Assembly: GCF_042427615.1 (NCBI RefSeq)
Contig: NZ_JBHMEZ010000012.1
Coordinates: 496,001 to 560,000, forward strand
From: Formosa undariae
GTDB taxonomy: Bacteria > Bacteroidota > Bacteroidia > Flavobacteriales > Flavobacteriaceae
Reading direction: 5' to 3'
DNA: 64,000 bases
Position 1 is the first letter of the stretch; each line of letters begins with the position of its first letter. The position numbers and the translations under genes are program-made. Of the stretch, positions 9,507 to 18,465 are shown one piece after another. The notes beneath the pieces were generated by a model that saw only the letters and a list, made by a program, of their open reading frames with translations, was not told the origin of the DNA and ran no database searches.

Positions 9507-12500
9507 TTAAAATGAAAAATCTAATCCCATTAAGAATTGTTTAGAAATTGGGATTCTTAAGTTAGCTGTACCATCAATACCGACTTCTGGATCTATTTCT
9601 AATCCCTTGTCTTTTACCCATGTTAACGTATTGGTTCCTTTAACATAAAACCTAACATTACTGACTTTCAATTTTTTAACCAATTCACTCGGAAATTGAT
9701 ATGCTAGTGTAATATCTCTTAATCTAACATATGTCCCATCATATAAAAATCGTGTTGAATGCTGATTAGATAAACCAGATTGTGTGTTTCCCCAAACTAC
9801 TTTTGGGACATCGGTAATATCTCCTGGTTCTTGCCATCTATTTTCATAAATTTTTCGTGTTAAGTTTCCACGATCGTTTAATTGTGCACTTCCGTCACTT
9901 GCCACATATCTTCCCCAAGTATCGTATACTTTATTTCCTTCGTTTAAGAAAAGCATAACCGACAAACTAAAGTTTTTGTAGCTGAAAGAATTTGTAAATC
10001 CTGCATAAAAGTTAGGCAAAGCACTCCCTTGCTCGTAAGATTCTGCTTCACTATAGCTACTTGTAGTTGCTGTTTCTGTTCCATCTGTATACCATAATGC
10101 ATTTCCATTAGCACTATCTACTCCAGCATAACCTGGCATATAAAACGTATAAAAATCGCTACCTACTTCACGAATATAATTATCGCCAACTATAGATTCG
10201 TCATTCGTTAGTTTTGTGATTTCATTTGTATTTGTGGTAATATTAAAATCTGATTTCCATGAAAACCCATTAGGATTATCGATAATTCTTGCAGATAAAG
10301 ATAGCTCTACTCCACTATTTTTCATTTCACCTACATTATCTAGATAACTAGTAAGACCGTTGGTTGAAGATATTGGTACTTCAAATAGTAAATTAGATGT
10401 TTTTCTAGTATAATATTCGACTGTACCTGTCAAACGATGAAAAAGTCCGAAATCTAAACCCACATTAAAGGGTTTATTCTTTTCCCATGTTAAAGCCGGA
10501 TTGGACTGCTGACTGTAAGAATATCCTGGTTCACCATTATAATCGTCTCCAGTGCTATATAAACCTCTTGAAGCAAAATCTCCAATTTCTTGATTTCCAT
10601 TTACACCATAACTAGATCTTAATCTTAATTTACTAATAAATGAAGCATCTTCCATAAACGCTTCTTGATCAATATTCCAACCTGCTCCAACAGATCCGAA
10701 ATTGGCATATCTAACATCCGATCCAAATCTTGAAGAACCATCTCGTCTTGCCGTTACGTTTAAATAGTATTTATCTTTAAACGAATAACTGATATTAAAG
10801 AATAAAGAAGATAATGAAGATGCTGTTTCTGTACTAGATGCGTCCTGATACACAGAAGCATTATCTAGAGTAGTTAGCCCTTCTGCCCCATAATTACTCG
10901 CATAAGCATACACCGAATTACTTGTTATTTTTTGTGCTTCCTGACCTAATAAGAAGTTAAAAGTATTGTCTTCATTTAGATCTAATTTATACTTCAGTAA
11001 GTTCGTTACATTCCAGTTTAAAACAATGTTATTTGAAGATCGACCACGACCACCATCATTTCTACCTGCTCCAAAATACGGATTATCATACTGAAATTCA
11101 TCAGCTAAATTAAAGTCAATATTAGCTTTAGTTTCAAAAGACAAATTCTCTGTGAAATCGTAATTCAAACCAACATTTCCTAAAATACCATATAACTTAG
11201 ATTCTCTCTCGTTTTCTTCGACTAATCCTACAGGGTTATATGTCAGTAAAATATCGGTATTATAAGATCCATCTTCATTATAAACAGGTTGCCATGGCAC
11301 TTCTCTATACATGGCTCTAACTGGGTTATATGCACTTCCCGCGTCGCTTATAGTATGTAATATTTGATTACTTGCCGATACGCCAAAACTCATAGATAAT
11401 TTATCATTTGCTTGATGATTTACATTCAATTTTGCATTCAACTTTTTATAGTCAACACCAATGATAACCGACTCTTGTTCGTAAATCCCTACAGAAGAGT
11501 AAAACACAGTTTTGTCACTTCCTCCACTTGCACTAAATCCATATTGTTTATACTGCCCCGTTCTTGTAATTACATCTTTCCAGTCTGTATTTACATTTTC
11601 GTCTACATTATCGTAAATATACTTCTCTGCATCTTCAAAACTTTCACCATTATTTACACGGCTTTCTATTAGTAATTCCAAACTTTCCGGAGTGGTTAAT
11701 AATTTATTTCGGTCAGAAAAAATCATTTCACTGACTCCATATTGCGTACTAAAATCAAATTTAGTTTTACCAGATTTTCCTTTTTTAGTGGTAATTAAAA
11801 TAACTCCATTTGCTCCTCTAGATCCGTAGATAGATGTTGCAGAGGCATCTTTTAACACCGTAATTGTTTCAATATCTTTTGAATTAATTCCTGCAATTGT
11901 ATTAGAACTAGTAGCTAGCGTAGAGATATCTCCTGAAACAACAGGAATTCCGTCTACCACATATAATGGATTAGAATCGGCATTTATAGACCCTACACCT
12001 CTAATTAAAATATCTTGCGAATATCCTGGTTGCCCACTTGCTGAAGACATTTGTACTCCCGATACGTTTCCTTGTAAATTCTCCTGAAAAGAAGATGTTG
12101 GCATTTCCTCAACCTTAGCAAGGTCTAAGCCTACTGCCGAACCTGTGAAAGATTTCTGACTCTGCTCGCCATATGCCACGACAAGTACCTCGTCTAAATT
12201 CTCAGTACTTTCTTGTAATACAACCTGAATCGTTGTGTCGCGAACCGTAATCTCTTGTTTTATGTAGCCTAAAAAACTTACCACTAGAACAGCATCAGTA
12301 TTTTTAACGGTAATTTTAAAATTACCGTCGAAATCTGAAGTAACACCATTACCTGTATTCTTTTCTAGAACAGAAGCTCCTGGTAGCGGCATCCCTGATT
12401 TATCGACAATACTTCCTGAAATGACATGATTTTGCATTACTTGATTACTTCCTAATGCTCCAGTCTTTTGCAAATTACTTTGCTTCTTAATAACGACTTG

Positions 12501-12812
12501 TCTATCATTAATTTTATAACTTAAATCGGTATTCGAAAATGCTTTATCTAATACATCTTCAATATTCACATCTTTTAGTTTTAATGATATCTTTTTATTT
12601 ATACTTAGAACATCATCTTTATAAAAAAAGATATAATCACTCGAGCTTTGAATCTCCTTAAATAAATCTGCTATCGACACACTATTTACATCAATATTAA
12701 TTTTTGATTGACCTATTGCAGTGTTTCCATAAACAGTACTAAGACTTAGACTAATAAATAGTAGAAATATTCTCATAAGTATCTTAAATCCTATGGTTGT
12801 TTTTTTTTTCAT
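9507..12812 (-). CDS. SusC/RagA-family TonB-dependent transporter with STN signalling domain
   Basis: 1101 residues. Order: signal peptide to about residue 35, STN (secretin/TonB short N-terminal) domain about 38-110, a carboxypeptidase-regulatory beta-sandwich about 128-210 (SGSIVDKSGMPLPGASV), the TonB plug about 215-345 with PLYVVDGIPV and ASATSIYGSRGANGVI, then a 22-strand-type barrel ending in a C-terminal Phe. It forms the TonB-energised outer-membrane channel with SusD. The STN domain is the part that contacts a FecR anti-sigma factor, and a FecR/ECF pair lies directly upstream, so this transporter probably also senses its substrate. Confidence 0.95.
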   Translation of the reverse strand: MKKKTTIGFKILMRIFLLFISLSLSTVYGNTAIGQSKINIDVNSVSIADLFKEIQSSSDYIFFYKDDVLSINKKISLKLKDVNIEDVLDKAFSNTDLSYKINDRQVVIKKQSNLQKTGALGSNQVMQNHVISGSIVDKSGMPLPGASVLEKNTGNGVTSDFDGNFKITVKNTDAVLVVSFLGYIKQEITVRDTTIQVVLQESTENLDEVLVVAYGEQSQKSFTGSAVGLDLAKVEEMPTSSFQENLQGNVSGVQMSSASGQPGYSQDILIRGVGSINADSNPLYVVDGIPVVSGDISTLATSSNTIAGINSKDIETITVLKDASATSIYGSRGANGVILITTKKGKSGKTKFDFSTQYGVSEMIFSDRNKLLTTPESLELLIESRVNNGESFEDAEKYIYDNVDENVNTDWKDVITRTGQYKQYGFSASGGSDKTVFYSSVGIYEQESVIIGVDYKKLNAKLNVNHQANDKLSMSFGVSASNQILHTISDAGSAYNPVRAMYREVPWQPVYNEDGSYNTDILLTYNPVGLVEENERESKLYGILGNVGLNYDFTENLSFETKANIDFNLADEFQYDNPYFGAGRNDGGRGRSSNNIVLNWNVTNLLKYKLDLNEDNTFNFLLGQEAQKITSNSVYAYASNYGAEGLTTLDNASVYQDASSTETASSLSSLFFNISYSFKDKYYLNVTARRDGSSRFGSDVRYANFGSVGAGWNIDQEAFMEDASFISKLRLRSSYGVNGNQEIGDFASRGLYSTGDDYNGEPGYSYSQQSNPALTWEKNKPFNVGLDFGLFHRLTGTVEYYTRKTSNLLFEVPISSTNGLTSYLDNVGEMKNSGVELSLSARIIDNPNGFSWKSDFNITTNTNEITKLTNDESIVGDNYIREVGSDFYTFYMPGYAGVDSANGNALWYTDGTETATTSSYSEAESYEQGSALPNFYAGFTNSFSYKNFSLSVMLFLNEGNKVYDTWGRYVASDGSAQLNDRGNLTRKIYENRWQEPGDITDVPKVVWGNTQSGLSNQHSTRFLYDGTYVRLRDITLAYQFPSELVKKLKVSNVRFYVKGTNTLTWVKDKGLEIDPEVGIDGTANLRIPISKQFLMGLDFSF

Positions 12813-12867
12813 ATTTTTGTTGTTGATTATTAATTGCTATTCCTTACAGCAATGAGATTAAAATAAG

Positions 12868-12893
12868 CCAGAAGATGTTGGCGCATCTTCTGG
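12868..12893 (-). terminator. Hairpin between fecR and susC
   Basis: A perfect 10-bp stem CCAGAAGATG/CATCTTCTGG with a 6-base loop lies in the 127-bp gap between the FecR stop and the SusC start. The sequence that follows on the minus strand is CTTATTTTAATC, so the U-tract is weak. It could be a partial terminator that separates the regulator unit from the susCD unit, or an mRNA stabilising or attenuating hairpin. Confidence 0.4.
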
Positions 12894-12939
12894 TATTTTG
12901 ACTAATTCCAATACTATTCATTTCATACCTTTAACTCTT

Positions 12940-13998
12940 TTAATTAATGATTACCTTATCGTCTTTGATGATGTAATTTAAATTAGTACTTAAAGCTATA
13001 TTCTCGATAACCTTATGTATTGATTCATTTAAATCTAGAGAACCTGAAAACCTTTCCTTCAATAATTCTTTATTTTGGATCTCAACATCCATATTATAAA
13101 ATTTTGAAATTCTATTAATAACATACTCTAAGTCATTGTTTTGAAAAACTAAAACGCCTTCTCTCCATGAAAAATAATTATCGACATTAACTTTCTCTGA
13201 CACAATACTTTTAGTCGATTTATTATAAGTTGCTTTAGTTCCTGGTGTAATTTTTATTTTATCTGTATATAAATGAGAAGGATCATTATGATAACTTATC
13301 TGAACACTACCGCTTTTTAAAACAGTTTTAATAGCACGCTCATCTGTATAATTTGTAACTCCAAAAACAGTTCCTAAAACTTCGATTTCTTGATCACTTG
13401 ACAAGACTATAAATGGATGATTTTTATCGTGAGAAACATCAAATATGGCTTCTCCTTCTAGATAAACCTCTCTTCTATCACTATTAAAAGCAACAGGATA
13501 TACTAATTTTGACCCAGAATTAAGCCATACAGTTGTACCATCTGAAAGCATTATTTTAGATCTCTTTCCATATGGAATCATAATCGTGTTAAACGCTTTT
13601 TTATTATTTCTAGATATCTCTTGCTTAATCTCTTTTTGACCACCAATAGTTATGGTCTTACCAGAGTTAGAATACTGAATATTACTTTTATCTTCTTCAA
13701 TTTCTAGATTCTCACCATTTCCTAGAATAAGAACGATTTCGCCTGCTTTACTAAAATCTATTTCTTCAGTAGAATTAACAAATTCAGTAATCGAAGAAGA
13801 TGAAGAATAATTATTAAAAAACATTAAATAGAACGTTGCACAAAAAACAACAGAAACCATTGCTGCAATCGCCAAAAACTTATATCTTTTTCTAGGGTTA
13901 TTCCTATCCAAGGAATTAAAAATTTTATTTTTTAAAGCAGTTTTTTCCAATCTAGTAATTGGTAAAATTTTCACTTTATTTTTTAAATTTTCTTTCAT
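12940..13998 (-). CDS. FecR-family anti-sigma factor
   Basis: 352 residues. A cytoplasmic N-terminal part is followed by one membrane helix about residues 43-62 (FLAIAAMVSVVFCATFYLMF) and a periplasmic FecR domain with the typical IPYGKRSKIMLSDGTTVWLN and FGVTNY segments, then a DUF4974-like C-terminal domain (FSGSLDLNESIHKVIENIALSTNLNY). In FecR systems this C-terminal part receives the signal from the STN domain of the transporter and releases or activates the sigma factor. It lies between the sigma gene (89 bp upstream) and susC. Confidence 0.92.
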   Translation of the reverse strand: MKENLKNKVKILPITRLEKTALKNKIFNSLDRNNPRKRYKFLAIAAMVSVVFCATFYLMFFNNYSSSSSITEFVNSTEEIDFSKAGEIVLILGNGENLEIEEDKSNIQYSNSGKTITIGGQKEIKQEISRNNKKAFNTIMIPYGKRSKIMLSDGTTVWLNSGSKLVYPVAFNSDRREVYLEGEAIFDVSHDKNHPFIVLSSDQEIEVLGTVFGVTNYTDERAIKTVLKSGSVQISYHNDPSHLYTDKIKITPGTKATYNKSTKSIVSEKVNVDNYFSWREGVLVFQNNDLEYVINRISKFYNMDVEIQNKELLKERFSGSLDLNESIHKVIENIALSTNLNYIIKDDKVIIN

Positions 13999-14087
13999 TA
14001 TGTATTATAAACTGTATTGTTAGTATTAGAAGCACTACATATATTAATAGCACTAAATAATTTCTATATAGACGTTAAATTCAATTT

Positions 14088-14672
14088 TTACTTTAAAAAA
14101 GAAATTATAGTAAGAAGCATATAAATGAAATTTAACTTTCTCAACGCTTTTATTGCTCTATATATAGAGGTTCTGGCAGATTGCACAGTTACACCAATGG
14201 CCTCAGAGATTTCTTCATAAGTTTTTTCTTCTTCAAATCTTAAAAGCAATATTTCTCTCTGTTTTTCACTTAACGTATTTATTGCCTTTTTTAACCTTCT
14301 ATTTCTTTCCGAAGTGTGCTCTTTAATAATTATACTTTTTTCAAAAGAATCTGTATGATTTTTATTTAAAGCTTCTATCTCGTAGTCATAATCATCTATA
14401 GACACTGAATTATTTTTCTTATTATATTTTTTATTAATCTTCCGTTTTAGAGATTTAAAAAGGTAATATTTCACGTTATCTGTTTTAGAAAGATTACTTC
14501 TATATTTATATAAATCGACATATAAATCATGTATACAATCCATTACATATCCTCTATCTTTAGAATAATACATGCCATAAGAGAATAAAACATCTACATA
14601 TCTATCATAAAGTTCTCCTAGTGCCAATTTATCCCCTTCTCTTAATTTTTTCCAAATTAAAGCATCAGACAT
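14088..14672 (-). CDS. ECF RNA polymerase sigma factor
   Basis: About 194 residues from the ATG at 14672, beginning MSDALIWKKLREGDKLALGELYD, the standard start of the sigma-70 region 2 in Bacteroidota FecI-like factors. Region 4 follows with LSEKQREILLLRFEEEKTYEEIS and an HTH (AIGVTVQSARTSIYRAIKALRK). The frame stays open upstream to an ATG at 14777, but the extra 35 residues (MREYGESAATTTL...) do not resemble the family, so I prefer the inner start. The C-terminus ends in a short hydrophobic tail (FIYMLLTIISFL). With FecR and the STN-type SusC it forms a trans-envelope regulatory triad. Confidence 0.88.
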   Translation of the reverse strand: MSDALIWKKLREGDKLALGELYDRYVDVLFSYGMYYSKDRGYVMDCIHDLYVDLYKYRSNLSKTDNVKYYLFKSLKRKINKKYNKKNNSVSIDDYDYEIEALNKNHTDSFEKSIIIKEHTSERNRRLKKAINTLSEKQREILLLRFEEEKTYEEISEAIGVTVQSARTSIYRAIKALRKLNFIYMLLTIISFLK

Positions 14673-15265
14673 CTTTACAGGCAAAATATGCGATGCACTA
14701 GATACTGGTATTTGTTTTACAGCAGAGCTACCTATATTTAGGGTCGTAGTTGCTGCTGATTCTCCATATTCTCGCATAAATTTTGCTTTAAATTTTTATA
14801 ATTGTAGTTACGATCCTGCAATGTCTCAATAAATTAAGCAAATCATAACATATATATAGACAACATTTCAATATTATTATTAAAAAAGATCGTTTTAAGA
14901 ATATAATTAAGCAATCATGATGTTTTATTAAAAATAATATAGGATAATTGTTAAATAATAAATTAAAACCATATATGATTGGATATGCAGATAACACTCA
15001 CAATAGCAATGTGTATATAGAAATACTAAAAAGAAAACAGATGGATACTTGCTATGACAGAGAAACCATAGTTACCAATATAACATGACTCAAGGCGTAA
15101 TTGCTATTTAAAAAGATGAGATTATATATCGTTAAAAAATTGAACACTATATATTTAATAAATTATCAGACTAAAAACAATTTCTAACTGTATTTCCTGT
15201 TCAGGACGATACAGTTTATTCAATATCGAATTATTTAAAGAAAAATCTTCATTAAAATAAACACT
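14673..15265. promoter_or_regulatory. Divergent regulatory region between the sigma gene and the M20 amidohydrolase
   Basis: About 590 bp, very AT-rich, between the start of the sigma gene (minus) and the start of the M20 gene (plus). A 69-codon open frame at 14788-14997 on the minus strand is composed of Ile, Leu, Phe and Cys with no recognisable domain, so I treat it as noncoding. The one clear structure is the dyad at 15186-15216. No TAnnTTTG element is obvious for the M20 gene. Confidence 0.4.
15186..15216 (+). promoter_or_regulatory. 31-bp dyad upstream of the M20 amidohydrolase gene
   Basis: AACTGTAT-T-TCCTG-TT-CAGGA-CG-ATACAGTT: two perfect arm pairs (8 bp outer, 5 bp inner) separated by a small asymmetric bulge. 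It lies 49 bp before the start codon and is not followed by a T-run, so it is not a plain terminator. It could be an operator for a dimeric regulator or a 5' leader hairpin. Confidence 0.5.
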
Positions 15266-16705
15266 ATGAAATTAATTATTACCTGTATTTTTTCACTGAC
15301 TATTGGATTAAGTTGCTTGGGTCAAAGCAAAAAAGCTATTAATGCGTTAAAAACAGAAACAGCGACAACAATACAATCGAACTACGATGCGTATAACGAA
15401 ATGGCGATGACTATTTGGGATTATGCTGAATTGGGATTTAAAGAAGAAAAAAGTTCCACATTGTTACAAACCACATTAAAAAACAATGGTTTTACGGTAG
15501 AATCAGGAGTCGCAGGAATGCCTACCGCCTTTGTCGCAACCTATGGTAGTGGCTTGCCTGTAATCGGGATTTTGGCAGAATATGATGCCTTACCAGGCCT
15601 TTCGCAAGACAATTCACCTATAAAAACACCAAATGCAAATTCAATAAATGGACATGCTTGTGGACATCATTTATTTGGCACGGGGTCTGTTGCTGCTGGA
15701 ATTGCAGTAAAAGAATTATTAGAGTCCGGAAAACTAAAAGGAACAATAAAAGTATTTGGATGTCCTGCAGAAGAAGGAGGTAGCGGAAAAGTGTATATGG
15801 TAAGAGAAGGCCTATTTAATAACGTAGATGCTGTATTACATTGGCACCCAAGCGACGACAATTTGGTGACTAACTCAAGTTCATTGGCTAATATATCTGC
15901 TAAGTTTCGGTTTTATGGTAAGGCCTCGCATGCTGCTGGGTCACCAGAAAAAGGGCGTTCTGCACTAGATGCTGTAGAGGCAATGAATAATATGGTGAAT
16001 ATGATGAGGGAACATGTACCACAAGAAACTCGAATTCATTATGTAATTACAAATGGTGGTAAAGCCCCAAATGTAGTTCCTGAATTTGCCGAAGTATATT
16101 ATTATGCAAGACACCCTGAAAAAACCGAGGTTGTATCTACTTTCGAAAGAATTAAAAAAGCCGCTGAAGGCGCTGCCTTGGGTACAGAAACAACAATGGA
16201 CTATGAAATAATTGGAGGTGTACACGACCTGCTAATTAATAAAACATTAGCCGAAAACATGCAAAATAACTTAGAAAAAGTTGGAGGCGTAACCTATACA
16301 GATACTGAAATCATTTTTGCACAAAAAATGCAATCAACCTTCACAAATAAATTAGACGCTATAAATTCTGTAGAAATAGTAAAACCTTTAAGCACTGCAA
16401 AAACACTTGGCTCGACAGATGTAGGAGATGTAAGTTACGCAATTCCAACCGTAGGATTAAGAGCTGCAACTTGGGTAGCAGGCACAAGTGCACATAGCTG
16501 GCAAGCGGTAGCTTCTGGCGGTACAGAAATAGGTATAAAAGGTATGATGGTCGCTTCTAAAACATTAGCATTTACAGCCATTGATTTATTTACCAACCCA
16601 GAATTAATACAAAAAGCAAAAGAAGAATTTATACAATCTAAAGGAGATTATAAATACAAGTCATTGCTTGGCGATAGAGCACCAGCATTAAATTACAGGG
16701 ATTAA
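15266..16705 (+). CDS. Secreted M20-family amidohydrolase, AbgB-like
   Basis: 479 residues with a signal peptide of about 19 residues (...GLSCLGQ). M20D metallopeptidase: GILAEYDALPG with the conserved Asp, GHACGHHLFG with Cys and His metal ligands, CPAEEGGSGK with the paired Glu, HWHP with a further His, and a dimerisation domain in the middle. It resembles AbgB, the catalytic partner in p-aminobenzoyl-glutamate hydrolysis, and related N-acyl-amino-acid hydrolases. Signal peptide and location next to the D-amino-acid cluster suggest a periplasmic enzyme that releases glutamate or other amino acids from acylated forms. It is transcribed away from the sigma gene, with its own dyad upstream. 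Confidence 0.85.
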   Translation: MKLIITCIFSLTIGLSCLGQSKKAINALKTETATTIQSNYDAYNEMAMTIWDYAELGFKEEKSSTLLQTTLKNNGFTVESGVAGMPTAFVATYGSGLPVIGILAEYDALPGLSQDNSPIKTPNANSINGHACGHHLFGTGSVAAGIAVKELLESGKLKGTIKVFGCPAEEGGSGKVYMVREGLFNNVDAVLHWHPSDDNLVTNSSSLANISAKFRFYGKASHAAGSPEKGRSALDAVEAMNNMVNMMREHVPQETRIHYVITNGGKAPNVVPEFAEVYYYARHPEKTEVVSTFERIKKAAEGAALGTETTMDYEIIGGVHDLLINKTLAENMQNNLEKVGGVTYTDTEIIFAQKMQSTFTNKLDAINSVEIVKPLSTAKTLGSTDVGDVSYAIPTVGLRAATWVAGTSAHSWQAVASGGTEIGIKGMMVASKTLAFTAIDLFTNPELIQKAKEEFIQSKGDYKYKSLLGDRAPALNYRD

Positions 16706-16807
16706 TTAAATTTATCAAAACGGACTTAAAACAGGTCGTACTTTATAATACTTCCCTACTTATATTCCACCCTATCCCTAATATAATTCTGTTTCTAAAT
16801 TAATTTT

Positions 16808-16848
16808 ACAACTCTAGGTCATTTACATTTAAAATGATCTAAAGTTGT
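16808..16848. terminator. Long hairpin between convergent genes
   Basis: ACAACTCTAGGTCATTT pairs with AAATGATCTAAAGTTGT across a 7-base loop (one mismatch, one G-T). It lies between the M20 gene and mnmE, which converge. Neither flank has a strong T-run, so termination is likely but not certain. Confidence 0.45.
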
Positions 16849-16954
16849 ACAATTACCGTAACAAGCATACTATATATTACGAATCCCAATCGAAACACCA
16901 CACAACATAAAACCTTGATTTACAATACAAAGAAGTTATAATTGTAGAGTGTAT

Positions 16955-18349
16955 TTATTTCCCGATACAAAAATTAGCAAATATATTCCCTAACAACTCA
17001 TCATTCGTAACTTGACCAGTAATGACTCCAAAATGATAAAGTGCTTCTCGAATATCTATCGCCATTAAATCACTAGATAAATCGGTGTCTAATCCGTATT
17101 GGACTTTCTGAATTTCTTCAAATGCTTTTAGTAATGCATCATAATGTCTCGTGTTTGTTACGATCGTTTCGTTATTTCTTAAAGCACCTGTATTTACAAA
17201 ATCTAAAAGTTTCATTTTTAATTCCTCTACTCCTAATCCTGTTTTTGCAGATAATAAATGTAAATCAGGAAGTTCTTCTTTTAAATGAGAAATAGAAGCT
17301 TCAGTTAATTGATCCACTTTATTCACGATAATAACCATCGGTTTTAAAGGGTACTTATTTTTTACTTTTTCAATTTCAATCTTAAAGACATGAATTTTTG
17401 TTTCGGAATCTAATTTCGTTCCGTCGGCTAAAAACACAACAACTTGAGACTGCTCAATCTTTTCGAAAGTTTTCTTGATACCTAAACCTTCAACAATATC
17501 TGTAGTTTCACGAATTCCAGCAGTATCTATAAAACGAAATCCGATACCACCAATACTTAATTCGTCTTCAATTGTATCTCGAGTTGTCCCTGCAATTTCA
17601 CTTACAATGGCACGTTCTTCATTTAAAAGGGCATTCAATAAAGTAGATTTTCCAACATTTGGTTCTCCTACGATAGCTACAGGAATTCCGTTTTTAATCA
17701 CATTTCCAACCGCAAACGAATCAATTAATCGTTTCAACACAAACGTAATTCGTGTTATTAGTTCACGGAATTGAGTACGATCGGCAAAAGCGACATCTTC
17801 TTCAGCAAAATCTAATTCTAATTCTATTAACGATGCAAAGTTTAGAAGCTCTTCGCGAAGTTTCGCTATTTCCGAAGAAAATCCACCACGCATTTGTTGC
17901 ATCGCAATTTGGTGACTCGCTTCATTATCACTCGAAATTAAATCGGCTACAGCTTCCGCCTGACTTAAATCTAATTTTCCATTTAAAAATGCTCTTAAGG
18001 TAAATTCACCCGCATCAGCCATACGGCACCCTTTTCGAAGAAATAACTGAATAATTTCTTGCTGAATATATTGCGAACCATGACAAGATATTTCGATTAC
18101 ATCTTCACCTGTATACGATTTCGGATTCTTAAAAATAGATACCAAAACCTCATCAATTACACGCGGTCCATCCAAAACATGTCCTAAATGAATAGTATGA
18201 GTCGCTTGATCTCCCAATGTTTTTCCACTCACCGATTTAAAAGCATCACTCGCTAAACGTATAGCATCTTTACCAGACAATCGGATAACAGCAATAGCAC
18301 CCGCACCAGAAGGTGTTGCTAAAGCAATAATTGTATCGTTATAATTCAT
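16955..18349 (-). CDS. mnmE: tRNA uridine-5-carboxymethylaminomethyl modification GTPase MnmE
   Basis: 464 residues. The N-terminal folate-binding domain starts MNYNDTIIALATPSGAGAIAVIRLSG. The G domain has GEPNVGKSTLLNALL (G1), GTTRDT (G2), DTAG (G3) and NKVD (G4), and the protein ends in the invariant FCIGK with the catalytic Cys. With MnmG it installs the carboxymethylaminomethyl group at wobble U34 of several tRNAs. Length and motifs are standard. A TACTTTTG promoter element at 18361-18354 puts the likely transcription start at or next to the A of the start codon. Confidence 0.97.
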   Translation of the reverse strand: MNYNDTIIALATPSGAGAIAVIRLSGKDAIRLASDAFKSVSGKTLGDQATHTIHLGHVLDGPRVIDEVLVSIFKNPKSYTGEDVIEISCHGSQYIQQEIIQLFLRKGCRMADAGEFTLRAFLNGKLDLSQAEAVADLISSDNEASHQIAMQQMRGGFSSEIAKLREELLNFASLIELELDFAEEDVAFADRTQFRELITRITFVLKRLIDSFAVGNVIKNGIPVAIVGEPNVGKSTLLNALLNEERAIVSEIAGTTRDTIEDELSIGGIGFRFIDTAGIRETTDIVEGLGIKKTFEKIEQSQVVVFLADGTKLDSETKIHVFKIEIEKVKNKYPLKPMVIIVNKVDQLTEASISHLKEELPDLHLLSAKTGLGVEELKMKLLDFVNTGALRNNETIVTNTRHYDALLKAFEEIQKVQYGLDTDLSSDLMAIDIREALYHFGVITGQVTNDELLGNIFANFCIGK

Positions 18350-18353
18350 ACTG

Positions 18354-18361
18354 CAAAAGTA
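18354..18361 (-). promoter_or_regulatory. -7 promoter element of mnmE
   Basis: Minus-strand TACTTTTG fits TAnnTTTG. Its last base is only 5 bp before the ATG, so the mRNA would be leaderless or nearly so. Confidence 0.5.
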
Positions 18362-18431
18362 ATCATATTCATTAATAATATAAGGGTATAGAGTTATCTA
18401 AATCTTAACAGATTTTCCATCATAATTCTGT

Positions 18432-18439
18432 TATATTTG
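18432..18439 (+). promoter_or_regulatory. -7 promoter element of the TlpA-like gene
   Basis: TATATTTG matches TAnnTTTG exactly, 27 bp before the ATG at 18466. It overlaps an in-frame GTG at 18439, which therefore cannot be the translation start. Confidence 0.6.
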
Positions 18440-18465
18440 TGGTAAATAATAAAAAACAACTTAAT

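Noticed and set aside
14673..14777. N-terminal extension of the sigma factor to the ATG at 14777
   Set aside because: The extra 35 residues do not resemble ECF sigma factors, while the inner ATG gives the usual start. Not fully excluded.
14788..14997. 69-codon minus-strand frame upstream of the sigma gene
   Set aside because: Composition is what AT-rich noncoding DNA gives (Ile, Leu, Phe, Cys), no domain or promoter, and it lies in the regulatory gap.
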